Shown: positions 36,294 through 47,757 of the stretch, one piece after another | How positions within the stretch are numbered: the stretch's first letter is position 1 | Layout: each line of letters opens with the position of its first letter | DNA from: Sodiomyces alkalinus F11 | Lineage: Eukaryota; Ascomycota; Sordariomycetes; Glomerellales; Plectosphaerellaceae | Direction: 5' to 3' | Length of the DNA stretch: 64,000 nucleotides | Assembly (NCBI RefSeq): GCF_003711515.1 | Contig: NW_021167087.1 | Location: 659,959 to 723,958, forward strand | Notes under the pieces: generated by a model | What the model was told of the DNA's origin: nothing | Databases searched by the model: none | Seen by the model: only the letters and a program-made list of their open reading frames with translations | Translations under genes and position numbers: made by a program

Positions 36294-37700
36294 TTCTTGG
36301 GTCGAAAATGGCACTGCGAGGGAGAAGAAGGTTGGAACTGCAAGGATGAGACTTGCAAGGGGCGAGATGGAGGCCCAGCGTAGGTACGTACAACCTAGAA
36401 GTTGCGAATATCCGAAAGGTACTCTCTGTAAGGTAAGGTAAGGTAGGAAGTAGCTGCTGGATTTGTGACGTGTCTGATTCCGAGGTAGCAGCTCGTTAGC
36501 TACAGAAACGCTTATACTTATACCACTCTTGGATTCCCATCTAAGGTAGGTGTGGCAGGTGCGACCAAGTCTCCTCGTAGACCAGGATATGAAGAGAATG
36601 TAAAACGCAAGGCCAGGGAGAGGGAGATTTCGCGAGAAGATCGAATATCGAATATAGAATGATGAGTTGGATGTTCTGAATACGAATCTTTTTAGATGGT
36701 CGATCGGGATGGCCAGGTGACATGAAAGTGAGCACAAGTTGCTATTCCGTACTGGCCGCGGGCGTGTCGTGTGAGACTGATGCGAGTGAGACCTCAAAGG
36801 TCCGTGTCGAATCGGGCTCCCTGATACCTCTTTATCCGATCTTAGGTCGTCCTGATGCTGCTTACTAGGTTCATGACACCTCGTACTGTGACTACCTTAA
36901 TACCTATTACGGATACGTCTGACTCCGTTATTCCTCTAGCTGAGCTACTAATCAAGCTTGACTTCCTAACCCTAGAAGGAAACAGGAGGAAACAAGTCTT
37001 AATCATGTTCTGCTTCAAGACAATTAGTCCCAAGTCTGACGATTTCTTGATTTCCAACGGTGGTTACTAGCAATCAAGTATGGGTTTGCTTTTTGTACTT
37101 GAGGAAGTATGAATTTATCCAGCTGAGGGACAGTGGGCGTTTAACCGCCCGCCGTGTGGATACGCAGGTACGACTTGACTTGTTGCCCCGGGTCCGTGTA
37201 CCTGCTCCCATTATATTCCCTGTTGCAGGCCTGGCTTGCTCGCCCAATGAACGCAAAGCCCCCCTTCGCCCCGCCATTGAGCAAGGTCAGTGCTCCGGAC
37301 CGTCACCTTTCACCTTGAAGCGTCAGGCTCCTGTGTCGCAATTGTGCGCCTCACCAACTTCCCCTTCCTTGCTGTGCCTGTCGGGAAGCCATAGGAGCGA
37401 CAGGTCCTGTATACTAAGGCCTTTTCGAACCCCTGTTACATTCATCTCTGGTTTTCACCTGCCCCCTCCCCATTCGACGCCGATATTGAGCGCGTGCTGG
37501 CGATTAGATCGTCTGCTTGCGGCAGTAACTGGCAGTAACTCACTGCACATGCATATTCGACACGCATTCTCTTCTGACAAGCATCGGCCGTCCCATTCCC
37601 CGCATCGTCAAGCCTGATTTCGCGCCTGTCCTTTGACGCGGTACGATTCGAACCTCAATACCTCGGCCGTATTTTTTCAACCACCTGTAGGCTGTCCGCA
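36294..37700. promoter_or_regulatory. Shared upstream region of the Atg28-like and DCAF7 genes
   Basis: Divergent promoters. It contains tandem AAGGT units (TAAGGTAAGGTAAGGTAGG, 36429-36447) and CT-rich DNA before DCAF7, with a duplicated GGCAGTAACT at 37520-37541. No gene is seen. Confidence 0.45.
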
Positions 37701-39718
37701 ATGAACCAGCCGCATCAACAGCAACAATACGGTCCTCCCCGAAGGACGGGCGCTTATGGCTCTCAGCATGACGAATTGCACATGCCGCCTGCTGCCATGA
37801 GCCAGTCCTCTGGACAGATGTCTCCGCGGGAATACCCTACCGCACCGGGATCACACATGAAGCTCGACCAGACGTCTCCCGGTGCCTCTGCCTACCATAG
37901 CGCATCCTCGGTGCCCAATGTTCTGCATCCAGGTGGAATGGGTGGCGCTCGCCCACCGCCCATACAGGGCGCTTCTCAGCCGTCGCCGCAACATCAGCAG
38001 CAGCCACACCAGCCTGACTTTGGCTCTTCTTCGAAACCACCGTCGATTGGCCTCTCCCACAGCTACTCGCGATCCTCCCCAGCAGCCGGTGCTTACGACG
38101 GTCCCTCCTCCTCCTCCTCGTATGCCCCTTACATCCCCACTACACCTGGCAGTGGTTCTGCTTCGTCACAATACATGTCCCCTCCGGACAAATACGCTGC
38201 GGCAGGCTCTCAGAGGAACGTCTCCAACACTCCCCTTGGCCTCGCTGACATCCGCCCTCGTACCGACTCGGGATTAAGTGATACCATGCCCGGATCTCAT
38301 GGCTATGACTTTGCCCATGCGCAGGCTGGTACCAGCAACTATCTAGCCCCATGGGCAATGTACGCCATGGACTGGTGCAAGTGGGCACCTCAGGGGAACA
38401 GTGCGGGCAAGCTTGCTGTCGCAAGCTACCTGGAGGATGGGCACAACTTTGTACGTTCCACGGGCCGTTGACATCCAACTACTACAGCACCGCGTTTTGC
38501 TAACTTTCTTGTCATTCCAGATTCAAATCCTTGATACCCAAGTTGTTCCTAGCCCTCCAGAAGCTCAACAGCCCGGCTCCTCCAAGTATAGTCTCGAGTT
38601 CTCCAAGATCGCCGAAGCCACACACTCATACCCTGTCACTCGGTTGCTTTGGGAACCCCCGTCCTCCCAGAAGCAGTCAACTGACCTCCTGGCCACGTCG
38701 GGAGACCACCTTCGTCTGTGGTCCCTTCCGTCCGACGCTGCATCTTCGCAGTCGCATACCAACTCCATCACAAGCCGGTCTGGCCGAGATCACACTGCCA
38801 CCAAGCTCACGCCGCTCGCACTGCTCTCGAATTCCAAGACGCCCGATCATACTGCTCCGTTGACATCTCTGGACTGGAACACTGTGTCCCCGAGTCTGAT
38901 CATCACATCGAGCATTGACACGACGTGTACCATTTGGGACATTCCCTCCTTGACAGCCAAGACGCAGCTCATCGCCCACGATAAGGAAGTCTATGACGTC
39001 CGGTTCTGTGCCAACACGGTGGACGTCTTTGTGAGCTGCGGCCAGGATGGTAGCGTTCGCATGTTTGATCTGCGAAGCCTGGAACACAGCACCATCATTT
39101 ACGAGCCTACCTCCAAGGACGATAGAGGTAACGTAAACCTCTTCTGACTTTCCCCAATTTCTCCTCCATCTTCCTCTTCCTCTTCCGCTCCCTCTCCCTG
39201 TCTTCTTTTCCCTGCCCCAACCAGTCCAATGACTAACGAGAGGAAAAGTCGACCCGAATGGCGGCAGGATTAGTCCTACGCTCGCCCAACAGACCATGTC
39301 GAACCCGCCACCCCTTCTGAGGCTGGCCACGTCGCCGCACGATACCCATCTTCTCGCCACCTTTGCCGCCGAGTCCAACGTGATCCGTATCCTCGATGTG
39401 CGGCAGCCCGGCCAAGCCCTCCTCGAATTGCGCGGTCATGGTGGAGCCGTCAACTGTGTAGAATGGTCCCCCTTGCGGAGAGGCACCCTGGCGTCCGGAG
39501 GTGACGATTGCCAGGTGCTCACGTGGGACCTTCTGAACTCGACAGGCTCGGTGAACGGCGGCGGTCAGCCCGATAACTTCCGGCTCCCATCGGCCAGCTG
39601 GCAGTGCGACTACGAGGTTGGCAACCTCGGCTGGGTACCTCGCCTGGCCAATGCCGAGTACGGTGAATGGCTGGGCGTGGGCGCCGGCAGGGGGGTATGG
39701 GGCGTCAAGATGCCTTGA
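37701..39718 (+). CDS. WD40 protein of the DCAF7/WDR68/An11 family
   Basis: Exons 37701-38450, 38521-39127 and 39249-39718 encode 608 residues. Residues 1-230 are Gln/Ser/Pro-rich and disordered, an N-terminal extension not present in animal DCAF7. The WD40 domain starts at NYLAPWAMYAMDWCKWAPQ and continues through GKLAVASYLEDGHNFIQILD, a diagnostic family segment. Further repeats follow (TSLDWNTVSPSLIITSSIDT, KEVYDVRFCANTVDVFVSCG, GSVRMFDLRSLEHSTIIYE), and the last blade is near VNCVEWSPLRR. DCAF7 proteins are scaffolds that bind DYRK/HIPK-type kinases and DDB1 ligases in animals. The role here is inferred, not seen. Introns join NF to IQILD and DR to VDPNGG. Confidence 0.93.
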
Positions 39719-40077
39719 GCTTTGTTCCGTAGACAAGGGAAGAACTCTGCCACACATCGTCTCCAGCTGTGTGGCTCTGGCTCTTGGTGGACTTGGCATA
39801 CTTGCGGAAGCCCGGCGTTCAGGGGATCGGCTTTACGCTCTGTGGTGATATTTCGATGCGCACACCTCGACGGAATTGACTTGGTTCTAACCGCTCACGA
39901 AGAAATGGGATGACGCCAAAAAGGACTGATGTCATAACCCGAGATGATTCTCGGCCTTGTTGCGGAGGAAGGGTGGATAGTCTAGATGTGTGGGGGTTTT
40001 TCTTTTGTTCCTACTTTCGGTATGTGGTTGGTGGTCACTTTGTCTTCCAGGTGTTGTCTTCCACAATCGGAGACGTT
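39719..40077. other. Convergent 359-nt gap (DCAF7 / quinone oxidoreductase)
   Basis: 3' flanks of two convergent genes; nothing else is seen. Confidence 0.5.
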
Positions 40078-41306
40078 CTACAACCTCATATCTAGGCCTG
40101 TTTTCGCCCCATTGTCTACCGTGATGACAGCTTTCCCCCAGACTTTTCTGGCATTTAAATCATTCAACGCCCGGGGCACACTCTCCAGTCCGTCATACAC
40201 CGTATCATACACAACAGGCGCTATCCTACCGGAATCAACGAGGCCCTGCAAACCGTGCCACAACAGCCTGTCCTCTTCGGGAGACCGTCGTAGCGTCTCA
40301 CCATAACGCTTTTCATTCATGTCAGTCATGTCAGTCAGAAGAAACACGCGTGGTTTGCTTGGCCGAAGACACTCACGTATCCTATGAGAGACACCTGTTT
40401 AAGGAGGACGCGATTCATGGCAACATTCTCAATGTCGCCGCCCGCGAAGCCCACCACGAGCAATTTCCCGTAGTGAGCCACGCACTTCAAGGAGAGGTCG
40501 ATCAGGCCCACGGGGTCGAAGACGACATCGACGCCCTTCCCCTCCGTGAGTCCCAGCACCTGCTTCCACCATTCGCGGTGCTCCGTGTAGTCGACGCAGG
40601 CCGCGGCTCCGTACCGGACGGGGACGGCGCACTTCTCGGCCGAGCCCGCCGTGCCGATGACCCGGCACCCCAGGGCGGCGGCGACCTGGACGGCCATGAT
40701 GCCTAGACCTCCGGCGGCGGCGTGCACGAGGACGGTTTGGCCGGCTTTTACGCCTGCGCGTTGGACGAGGGCGCCGTAGGCGACGGGTAGGGTTGCGGCC
40801 ATGCCTGCGGCGCCTTGCATCGACCATCCCGGGGGGATCCGGTGGAGGGTGGTGGAGGGGGGAAGAGATATGACCTCGCTGTAGGAGCCCGTGTGGCCGC
40901 CGAATATCTTGTCCCCGGGCTTGAATGCGGAGGTGGGAGGTGCGGAGATGACGGTCCCTGCGAACTCGAGGCCCAGGGTGAAGGGAGGGCGGACGAGAGA
41001 CCGGTTGTTCTGATGCTTCCCTTGGGCCTACAGATGGAGTATCGGGACAAATACATATTAGTCATGATGATAGGGGAGGTGTGATGCAACTCGGGGACGG
41101 GGTTGACCGAACGTATAATATGTCAACGAAATTGACACCTGCTGCATGGACTCGGATGAGGAATCCATCCTGTGGCGGTTCCGGGGGTGGAACATCGGTG
41201 ACCCGTATGTTGTCAAGGTGCTGAATAGACTGTTAGCTCCCTGAGTTTGTGCGCCTTAATAAGTTCGACTGACTGTCACGAAATCATGAATTACTATGGC
41301 CTTCAT
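40078..41306 (-). CDS. Quinone oxidoreductase-like, zinc-independent MDR protein (zeta-crystallin type)
   Basis: Exons 41306-41274, 41220-41113, 41027-40377 and 40308-40078 encode 340 residues. It belongs to the medium-chain dehydrogenase/reductase superfamily and likely reduces quinones or enones with NADPH. The N-terminus MKAIVIHDFV, then RVHAAGVNFVDILYAQGKHQ and PFTLGLEFAGTV, form the catalytic domain. The nucleotide-binding fold has VLVHAAAGGLGIMAVQVAAALG (AAGGLG motif). The Zn-binding cysteines of alcohol dehydrogenases are absent. The C-terminal exon holds DLNARKVWGKAVI. The first donor, ACA|GTCAGT, is weak; an alternative TTC|GTGACA keeps the frame and drops two residues. The 60-nt leader directly before ATG is strongly A-rich. 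Confidence 0.88.
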
Positions 41307-41370
41307 TCCTTTTTTTTTTCTTTCTTTTTTTTCTTCTTTTTTTTTCTTCCTTTTGTTGTTTTTGTTTTTG
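41307..41370 (-). promoter_or_regulatory. A-rich leader directly before the QOR start codon
   Basis: On the sense strand it is nearly all A with scattered G and C, ending GGAATGAAGG. It abuts the ATG and would be the immediate 5' UTR. Confidence 0.5.
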
Positions 41371-42108
41371 GGGCGCTGCTCTGAATGTATATACAGGGAG
41401 GTCAAACAAGTTCGGGCCTTAAAAGTGTTTGCAATAATGTCTTCCAATGTCTATTGAGAATGATTCAAAGAATGGTACGTTCTTATTGTTCCAATCCCCC
41501 TATTCAAGGTGCTTATCACGACAGAAGGCCAAATACTATTATCCGGAAATCGAGTTCCTTTCCTCGGACAAATATAAGGAGAGCGTTCGGTAAGGGCCCC
41601 CTGAACGAAAATGGACAATTGACTCAGCAGAGCTCAGACCACAAGCCATGATGAAGCGCCACAATTATGGCTGTGCAGCCATGCGCCACACCTTCGAGTA
41701 CAACTACCTATGGAGAAGATACTGTGACTGCCGCTACCTAATAATAAAGGCTACGTACTCCGTACTTGCAACAAAGCTGTGACCAACCAGCTGGTAAGGT
41801 AATTACGGGTACCGTACCTCAGGTATTGAACTGCATTCAGCATCCAGCCTTCCAACATTCACAACCCATTCACTCCAGAACCAATTTCTCCCCCGCCAGT
41901 CAACCCAAAAAAAGGCAAAGGGATTTAACTACCCATCATCACACTTTTCCTCTTTCTTAATTTTCTTCACTTGTCTTCAACCATACCAAGATAAGACTGT
42001 GCGACATCCAGCCGTTGTCACCTTGCCGGTTGCGCATGAACCGGAAGGATTTTACATCACACCTGGCAACGTGCACATCACTGCAACCTTCCTACCTCAC
42101 ATCTCATC
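41371..42108. promoter_or_regulatory. Upstream region shared by QOR and SPT5
   Basis: Divergent promoters with the word GTACTCCGTAC at 41755-41765. The SPT5 side is CT-rich just before the start (CACATCTCATCATGAC). Confidence 0.45.
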
Positions 42109-45100
42109 ATGACTTCGAATAATTATAATCAATTCGAAGAGTCGGAAGATGAGGATGACTTTAATCCCGCGCCTGCCGATATCTCCGATGACGAAAATGC
42201 GGGCAACGAGCGCGATCGGGGGTTCAAAAATGAAGCAAGAGATTCGACCCCAGTGAACAAAGCCGAAGACGACGAAGATGAATCTCTAGTGGCTTCAAAG
42301 CCCTCTGCACATGCTGCCGAACACGATGACGAGCGTGGTGATGGGGAAGAAGAAGAGGAGGACGCAGAACGCACCGGCAACGCGGTAGACGACGAGGAAG
42401 AGGAGGAAGAGGAGGATGACGAGGACGAGGACGAAGACGATGTCCAACACGTAAGCGCCCCCTTTACATTTGCCATATGTTTTTATCTCTCTTCTCGCAG
42501 TGCCCTTTCTTGGTTTCTTGGCCGACACATGGAGACAGAAGTCAATTTCTTACTGACATCTTTCTATCATTAGGGCCATCGGCGTAAGCGCCGTCGAGAT
42601 CGGCGCACTGCCTTCTTCGATATCGAAGCCGAGGTTGACGACGAAGAAGACGGCGAGGACGAGGAGAAGGACGTCGAGGAGATTGAAGATTTCATCGACA
42701 ATGAACATCCGGATGATGTCGTTGATACCGGCAGGCTCGACGACCGGCGGCATCGCGAACTCGACCGCCAGCGCGAGCTGGAAAATAGCATGGACGCCGA
42801 AAAGCAAGCCGAGATTCTCCGACAGCGATATGGCAACCGCCGTCCGGCGAGGGGATTGGGCGACTCGTCCTTCGTGCCCAAGCGCCTTCTCATGCCTAGC
42901 GTCGACGATCCCACCATTTGGGCCGTGCGCTGCAAGGAAGGCAAGGAGCGCGAGGTCGTCTTTGCGATTCAGAAGAGAGTCCAAGAGAGGATGGGCACCA
43001 GGGACGAGCTGGCCATCTTTTCCGCATTTGAGCGAGGAGGCCCGCAGTCGGTCATGAAGGGATACGTCTACGTGGAAGCCACTCGGACGGCTGACATCAT
43101 GGCTGCGCTGGACGGAATGCTCAACGTTTATCCCCGCAACAAGTTGGTCCTCGTCGACATTAAGGACAGGCCAGACCTCCTCCGCGTGACCAAGACGCCG
43201 ACGCTAGAGCCTGGTGCGTGGGTGCGTCTCCGTCGGCCTGCGAAGCACGCTGGCGATCTTGCTCAGGTCCTCGACGTGACCGAGAACGGGCTCGAAGCCA
43301 GGGTCCGCTTCATTCCTCGCCTCGACTACGGAGTCAGGGACGAGTCGCTGAATTCGGTGCTGACCGCGGACGGGAAGAGGAAGCGACCCGTTGGCATGCC
43401 TGGTCCGCGACCTCCGCAGCGTCTCTTCAACGAAACCGAAGCGCGGAAGCGACACCCCAGACATATTCAGGGCAATCCCACGACAAAGACCTGGACCTAT
43501 ATGGGTGACGAGTTTGAGAACGGCTTCCAGGTTAAGGATATCAAGATCCAACAGCTCGTCGTCCAGGATGTTAACCCTACTCTGGAAGAGGTGACGAGAT
43601 TCGCATCGGGGGCGGAAGACGGCACTGAGAACCTCGACATGAAGGCCCTCGCCGCGAGCTTGAAAGACAGCAACGCGAACGTTGCCTATCTGCCCGGCGA
43701 CATTGTGGAGGTATACGAAGGCGAGCAAAGGGGCGTTGTGGGCAGGGCCACCAGTGTCTCTGGCGATATCGTCACGCTCGAGGTCATAAAAGGCGACCTC
43801 GCCGGACAAGTCATCGAAGTGCCGACCAAGGGATTGAGGAAGCGGTTCCGGGAGGGTGATCATGTCAAGGTCGTTGGCGGCAGCAAGTTCCGAGACGAGG
43901 TCGGTATGGTCGTCAAGATTGAAGACGACCGTGTCACGTTCATCACCGACCAGACCAACACGGAAGTCACAGTGTTCAGCAAGGATCTTCGCGAAGCCAG
44001 TGATATCGGTGGACAAGGATCCCTGGGCCAGTACTCCCTCCTCGACCTTGTGCAGCTGGACCCCACGACTGTGGCCTGTATCGTCAAGGTGGACCGCGAG
44101 TCGTTGGTCGTGCTGGATCAACACGGCGACACTCGCCAAGTTCTGCCATCCCAGATCGCAAACAAGCTGCCCAAGAGGAAGATTGCCGTCGCAGCCGACC
44201 GAGACGGCTCGGAGATTCGTCTCGACGACGTGGTGCGCGAGGCTGGCGGCCAGCAGCGCCAGGGCAAGATCATCCACATCCACCGCTCTTTCATTTTCCT
44301 GCACAGTCACAGCATCAACGAGAATGCGGGCGTGTTTGTCACCAGGGCCGGAAACGTCACCACCGTGGCTGCCAAGGGCGGGCGAGTCTCCTCGGCTGGG
44401 CCCAACCTGGATCAAATGAACCCGGCTGTGAAGCGGAATCCAGCCGGCGTCGAGAACAAGATGTTGCCCCCCAAGACGTTCGGCCGCGATCGCGCGCTGG
44501 GTCAGACTGTGATCATCAAGAAGGGCGGCTACAAGGGTCTCTTGGGCATCGTCAAGGATACCACGGACACGATGGCACGGGTCGAGCTGCACACGAAGAG
44601 CAAGACCATCAGCGTTCCCAAGGAATTCCTCAGCTTCAAGGACAAACATACCGGCGCGAGAATCGACATCGGCGGCCGCCCTCCGCGAGCGTCTCAAGGC
44701 GGCGGAGGCGGATTTGGTGGTGCTGGCCGCAGCGATGCAAGCTGGCAAGGAGGTCGTACGCCCATGGCTGGGTCTGAGAGAACTCCCGCATGGGGCTCTA
44801 GAAGTAAGTTGGCATTATCTTTCTTTTCTTTCCTTTCTCTTTTCCCCCCTCCCCGTTCTGAATAACCCCCGACTAGCGCACTACTAACACCACAAAGCAC
44901 CCGCCGTCACGAGCGGAGCACGAACTCCTGCTTGGAAGGCCAGCGCGCCAGGTGGCGACTACTCCGGCTCACGTACGCCTGCTTGGGCCGATGGTTCGCG
45001 AACTGCATACGGAGACGGCAACCGCACGGCATATGGCGGCGGATCCCGCACACCCGCATGGCAGTCCGGTGCACGGACGCCAGCTCCAGGAGGCGATGCC

Positions 45101-45523
45101 TTCGGCGTCGGATCTCGCACGCCGGCGTACGCCAGCGACGCCTGGGGTTCCGGATCCAAGACGCCCGCGTATGGAGGCGTCTCTGCGCCGACTCCTGCTG
45201 CCAGCGGCGGCGACTCGTGGGGTTACGGAGGCTCGTCAAACGCCTACGACGCACCCACCCCCGGTGTTGGTCTGGGCGCCCCTACTCCCGGAGCGCTCAA
45301 CGCCCCGACGCCGGGCGCGTACTCGGCCCCCACCCCCGGCGCGCCGACCCCCGGAGGCTGGCAGGGCGGATGGGGTGCTGATTCGGCTCCCACGCCCGCT
45401 GCTGCGGCTGCGCCCACACCGGCTGCGTCTGGCTCGGCGTATTACGGGGCTCCGACGCCTGCGGCGTACGGCGCGCCGGAGACGCCTGCTGCGAGCGGAC
45501 CTCGGTATACCGACGATGATTAG
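42109..45523 (+). CDS. SPT5: Transcription elongation factor Spt5
   Basis: Exons 42109-42450, 42574-44803 and 44898-45523 encode 1065 residues. Spt5 pairs with Spt4 and travels with RNA polymerase II and I. The first 190 residues are very acidic (long Asp/Glu runs) followed by a basic patch [10 protein letters not shown]. The NGN domain runs from about 227 ([15 protein letters not shown]) to about 315. KOW domains follow, e.g. [29 protein letters not shown] and [18 protein letters not shown]. The C-terminal region after residue 858 is a set of repeats with the cores RTPAW and APTPG, the phosphorylation-regulated CTR that binds mRNA-processing factors. Intron 2 sits exactly at the border between the last KOW/linker and the CTR. 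Length and order match fungal Spt5. Confidence 0.96.
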
Positions 45524-47757
45524 ATGCGGATCGTTATGGGCCGGGGTCCGAAATAGCCAACAAGGGACTTTCGATGCTTTTTTCCCCCTCCTCTTGGTGC
45601 TGGATGGGGCGCCGCGCCTCTCCGAGAAGCTGATTTGCGAGGGGACATTTTGGGGGCCTAGTCGCCAGATGCTTTGACGCTTGTCTTTGGTTCTTTGCTA
45701 GTGGGAGGGACATTAGGGAGAATGCGCTTTCGGAAGACTCTTTGCATTGCATGTATATCACCGGAACGATACATATGTAGAGAGAAACAGGCGCCACGGG
45801 TTGGCTTTCGCCCGATATTGGCCTTCTTGTCCGTGTTACTGGTGACTCCATGTTACCGACAACTTCTGCCTAGTGACCCTCTAGTAGCGACTGGCGATAG
45901 GGGCAAGGGGAGGATTTCCGTATATTTCTTTTGGCAGGTTGGATATCTCGTCTCGGCAAAGTAGGGTGAGATGGGCATATAAACATTTCCCATCTGACGA
46001 GACCTCTTTCAGTTTGACATTACCCCGAAATCCTGCGTAGATGTCAGACAGATTCTGTATGATGGCACGGGATTTGTCCCACCTACACACAGCTGGTGCA
46101 ACTCTCACTGGACTTCTTATGTGTCTTCCGGGGAGTCGAGCAAGTATGTTCGACGAGATTCGATTCTTTTTGTCTTCTTTTTTTTCTCGGCCTTATCTGT
46201 ACAGGAGAGTCGTCTGGTTCTATATGTTTACTTCGTAAGCATCTCCGTATGCTGTATTTGATTGTCATAGGCGGGAACGTCTTTCTGTTCTCTTTCCTCT
46301 TTCCTCGGAGATGGTAGGGCCCCGTAGGGCTGACATTGCTCTTCGCGTGGCCTTTTAGGGCTTAGCAGTCCATTCTTTTGGAACTGGGGCCAAGACACCA
46401 AGGTACCTTACCTACCTACCTACCCGGGAGGGGGGGTTTATAGGTCAGAGCTCGGACAGAGACTTTTGCTCTGACCAGAGCCAGGACAGAGAAATTTCCG
46501 TCGACATGATGTTCTAAGACTGTTGACAGACTGACCAGTTATCGGGCTCTGTCCTATACCCCCCTAAACCCGGGTAGGTAACCAATAGGTAACTTGCAGG
46601 GGTATGGATCTGTACCAACGTACCAACGTACATAAGGTACTCCCTATCTGTACACTACCTACCTTACCTTAGGTACCTTAATGAATTACGCAGTAGCTGT
46701 GGCGCCTTGAGTGGTTCGTTCCGTGATGCACAGTATCCCAATTAGTTATGATGATTCTTCGTCCTCGTCCTCCTTCGACTCGAGTCGGTCTTCTGTGAGT
46801 TCTACCATAGGCGAGTGTTCACTGACCCGCTAAGAATCGAGTCCCATCCCAGTGCCTAGGGCAAGAAAATGCGGCTTCTGAACATGAATATGCGTTCAAA
46901 TATCCTGATTCCCTAAACTCATGATATCAGTGTATGTCATTGTATCACGCAGTGAGAAGCGCTTCAGAGCGAATTTGATGGCGTGGGATCTAATCAGCAA
47001 CGGCCTTAGCATCGCTTCCTCAAATTTCGACTTCTTCCCTTCCACTCAGCATACGATACAGGACCGTCATCTCCTGTGGCTGCCAAGGGCTTTATCACCT
47101 CCGGGAACCTGCCAGGCCATTTAAAGAGTACTGCTTACGCCAGGTGGCCCGAAAACCATGGGCTACATTACCTAGGTATGGAGAGGTACTTGAATACCTA
47201 TTACCGAGTACCTACCTTAGGCGCCAAAGGACATGTTTTTCTCGTGACGGCCGAGTACATCATCTATTGCGTTGAGTGCCTGATTGAGTGCTGGGGAAGG
47301 GTCAACACTACCACTTAATTTACCCTCTTGCCTTCTCTATCCGTAGGGTAAGGTAGTTTATAAGTTTATATCGTTTCTCCAACTAAGGTACGTTTCTGCC
47401 TACCCGGCATAGCATAAGGTATTCTCAATTCCAGCTCAAACGATAGAATATTGCACGCGCCCTTCTTCCACCTCCTATACTCTAACAACATCAAGAGATA
47501 AACACAGCAGAATTGTCACCAGGCAGCACTATACTTTCCGGGCTATAAGACGTACCAAAATCCTTCCTACTGTTGCTTTCATGTGACTTTCCTTTGCAAA
47601 CAATCTAGTCAAGTCCTTCTCTGTCTTGCAACCCCCTTTCAACTCGCTCTTTCCCTCGAGTACCTTTGTCTTACGAAGCTGGGGCCTTTCATCATTGAGC
47701 GTATGGTATGGTACGACAATATACCCAATATCAATCCAGCAAGCACAAGTCAAGATC
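45524..47757. other. Gene-free stretch with an inverted-repeat element
   Basis: 3' flank of SPT5, then a region dense in TACCTTAGGTA (46665-46675), TACCTAGGTA (47169-47178) and runs of ACCT, plus the element at 46417-46580. CT-rich promoter of the next gene at the end. No coding region is supported. Confidence 0.5.
46417..46580. mobile_element. MITE-like element with 35-nt imperfect terminal inverted repeats
   Basis: Left end 46417-46451 begins TACCTACCCGGG and continues to CAGAGC. The reverse complement of the right end (46580-46546) begins with the same 12 nt and also ends CAGAGC, with small gaps in a shared G run and TATAGG segment. The interior (about 94 nt) has no coding capacity and repeats a GACAGAG word. 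TA flanks each CCCGGG, which would fit a TA target duplication. Length and structure resemble a miniature inverted-repeat element; there is no transposase. Confidence 0.5.

Noticed and set aside
43204..44748. 514-codon open frame antisense to SPT5
   Set aside because: It lies wholly inside the exon of a clear Spt5 gene. Long antisense frames arise from GC-biased third positions, and the translation has no domain.
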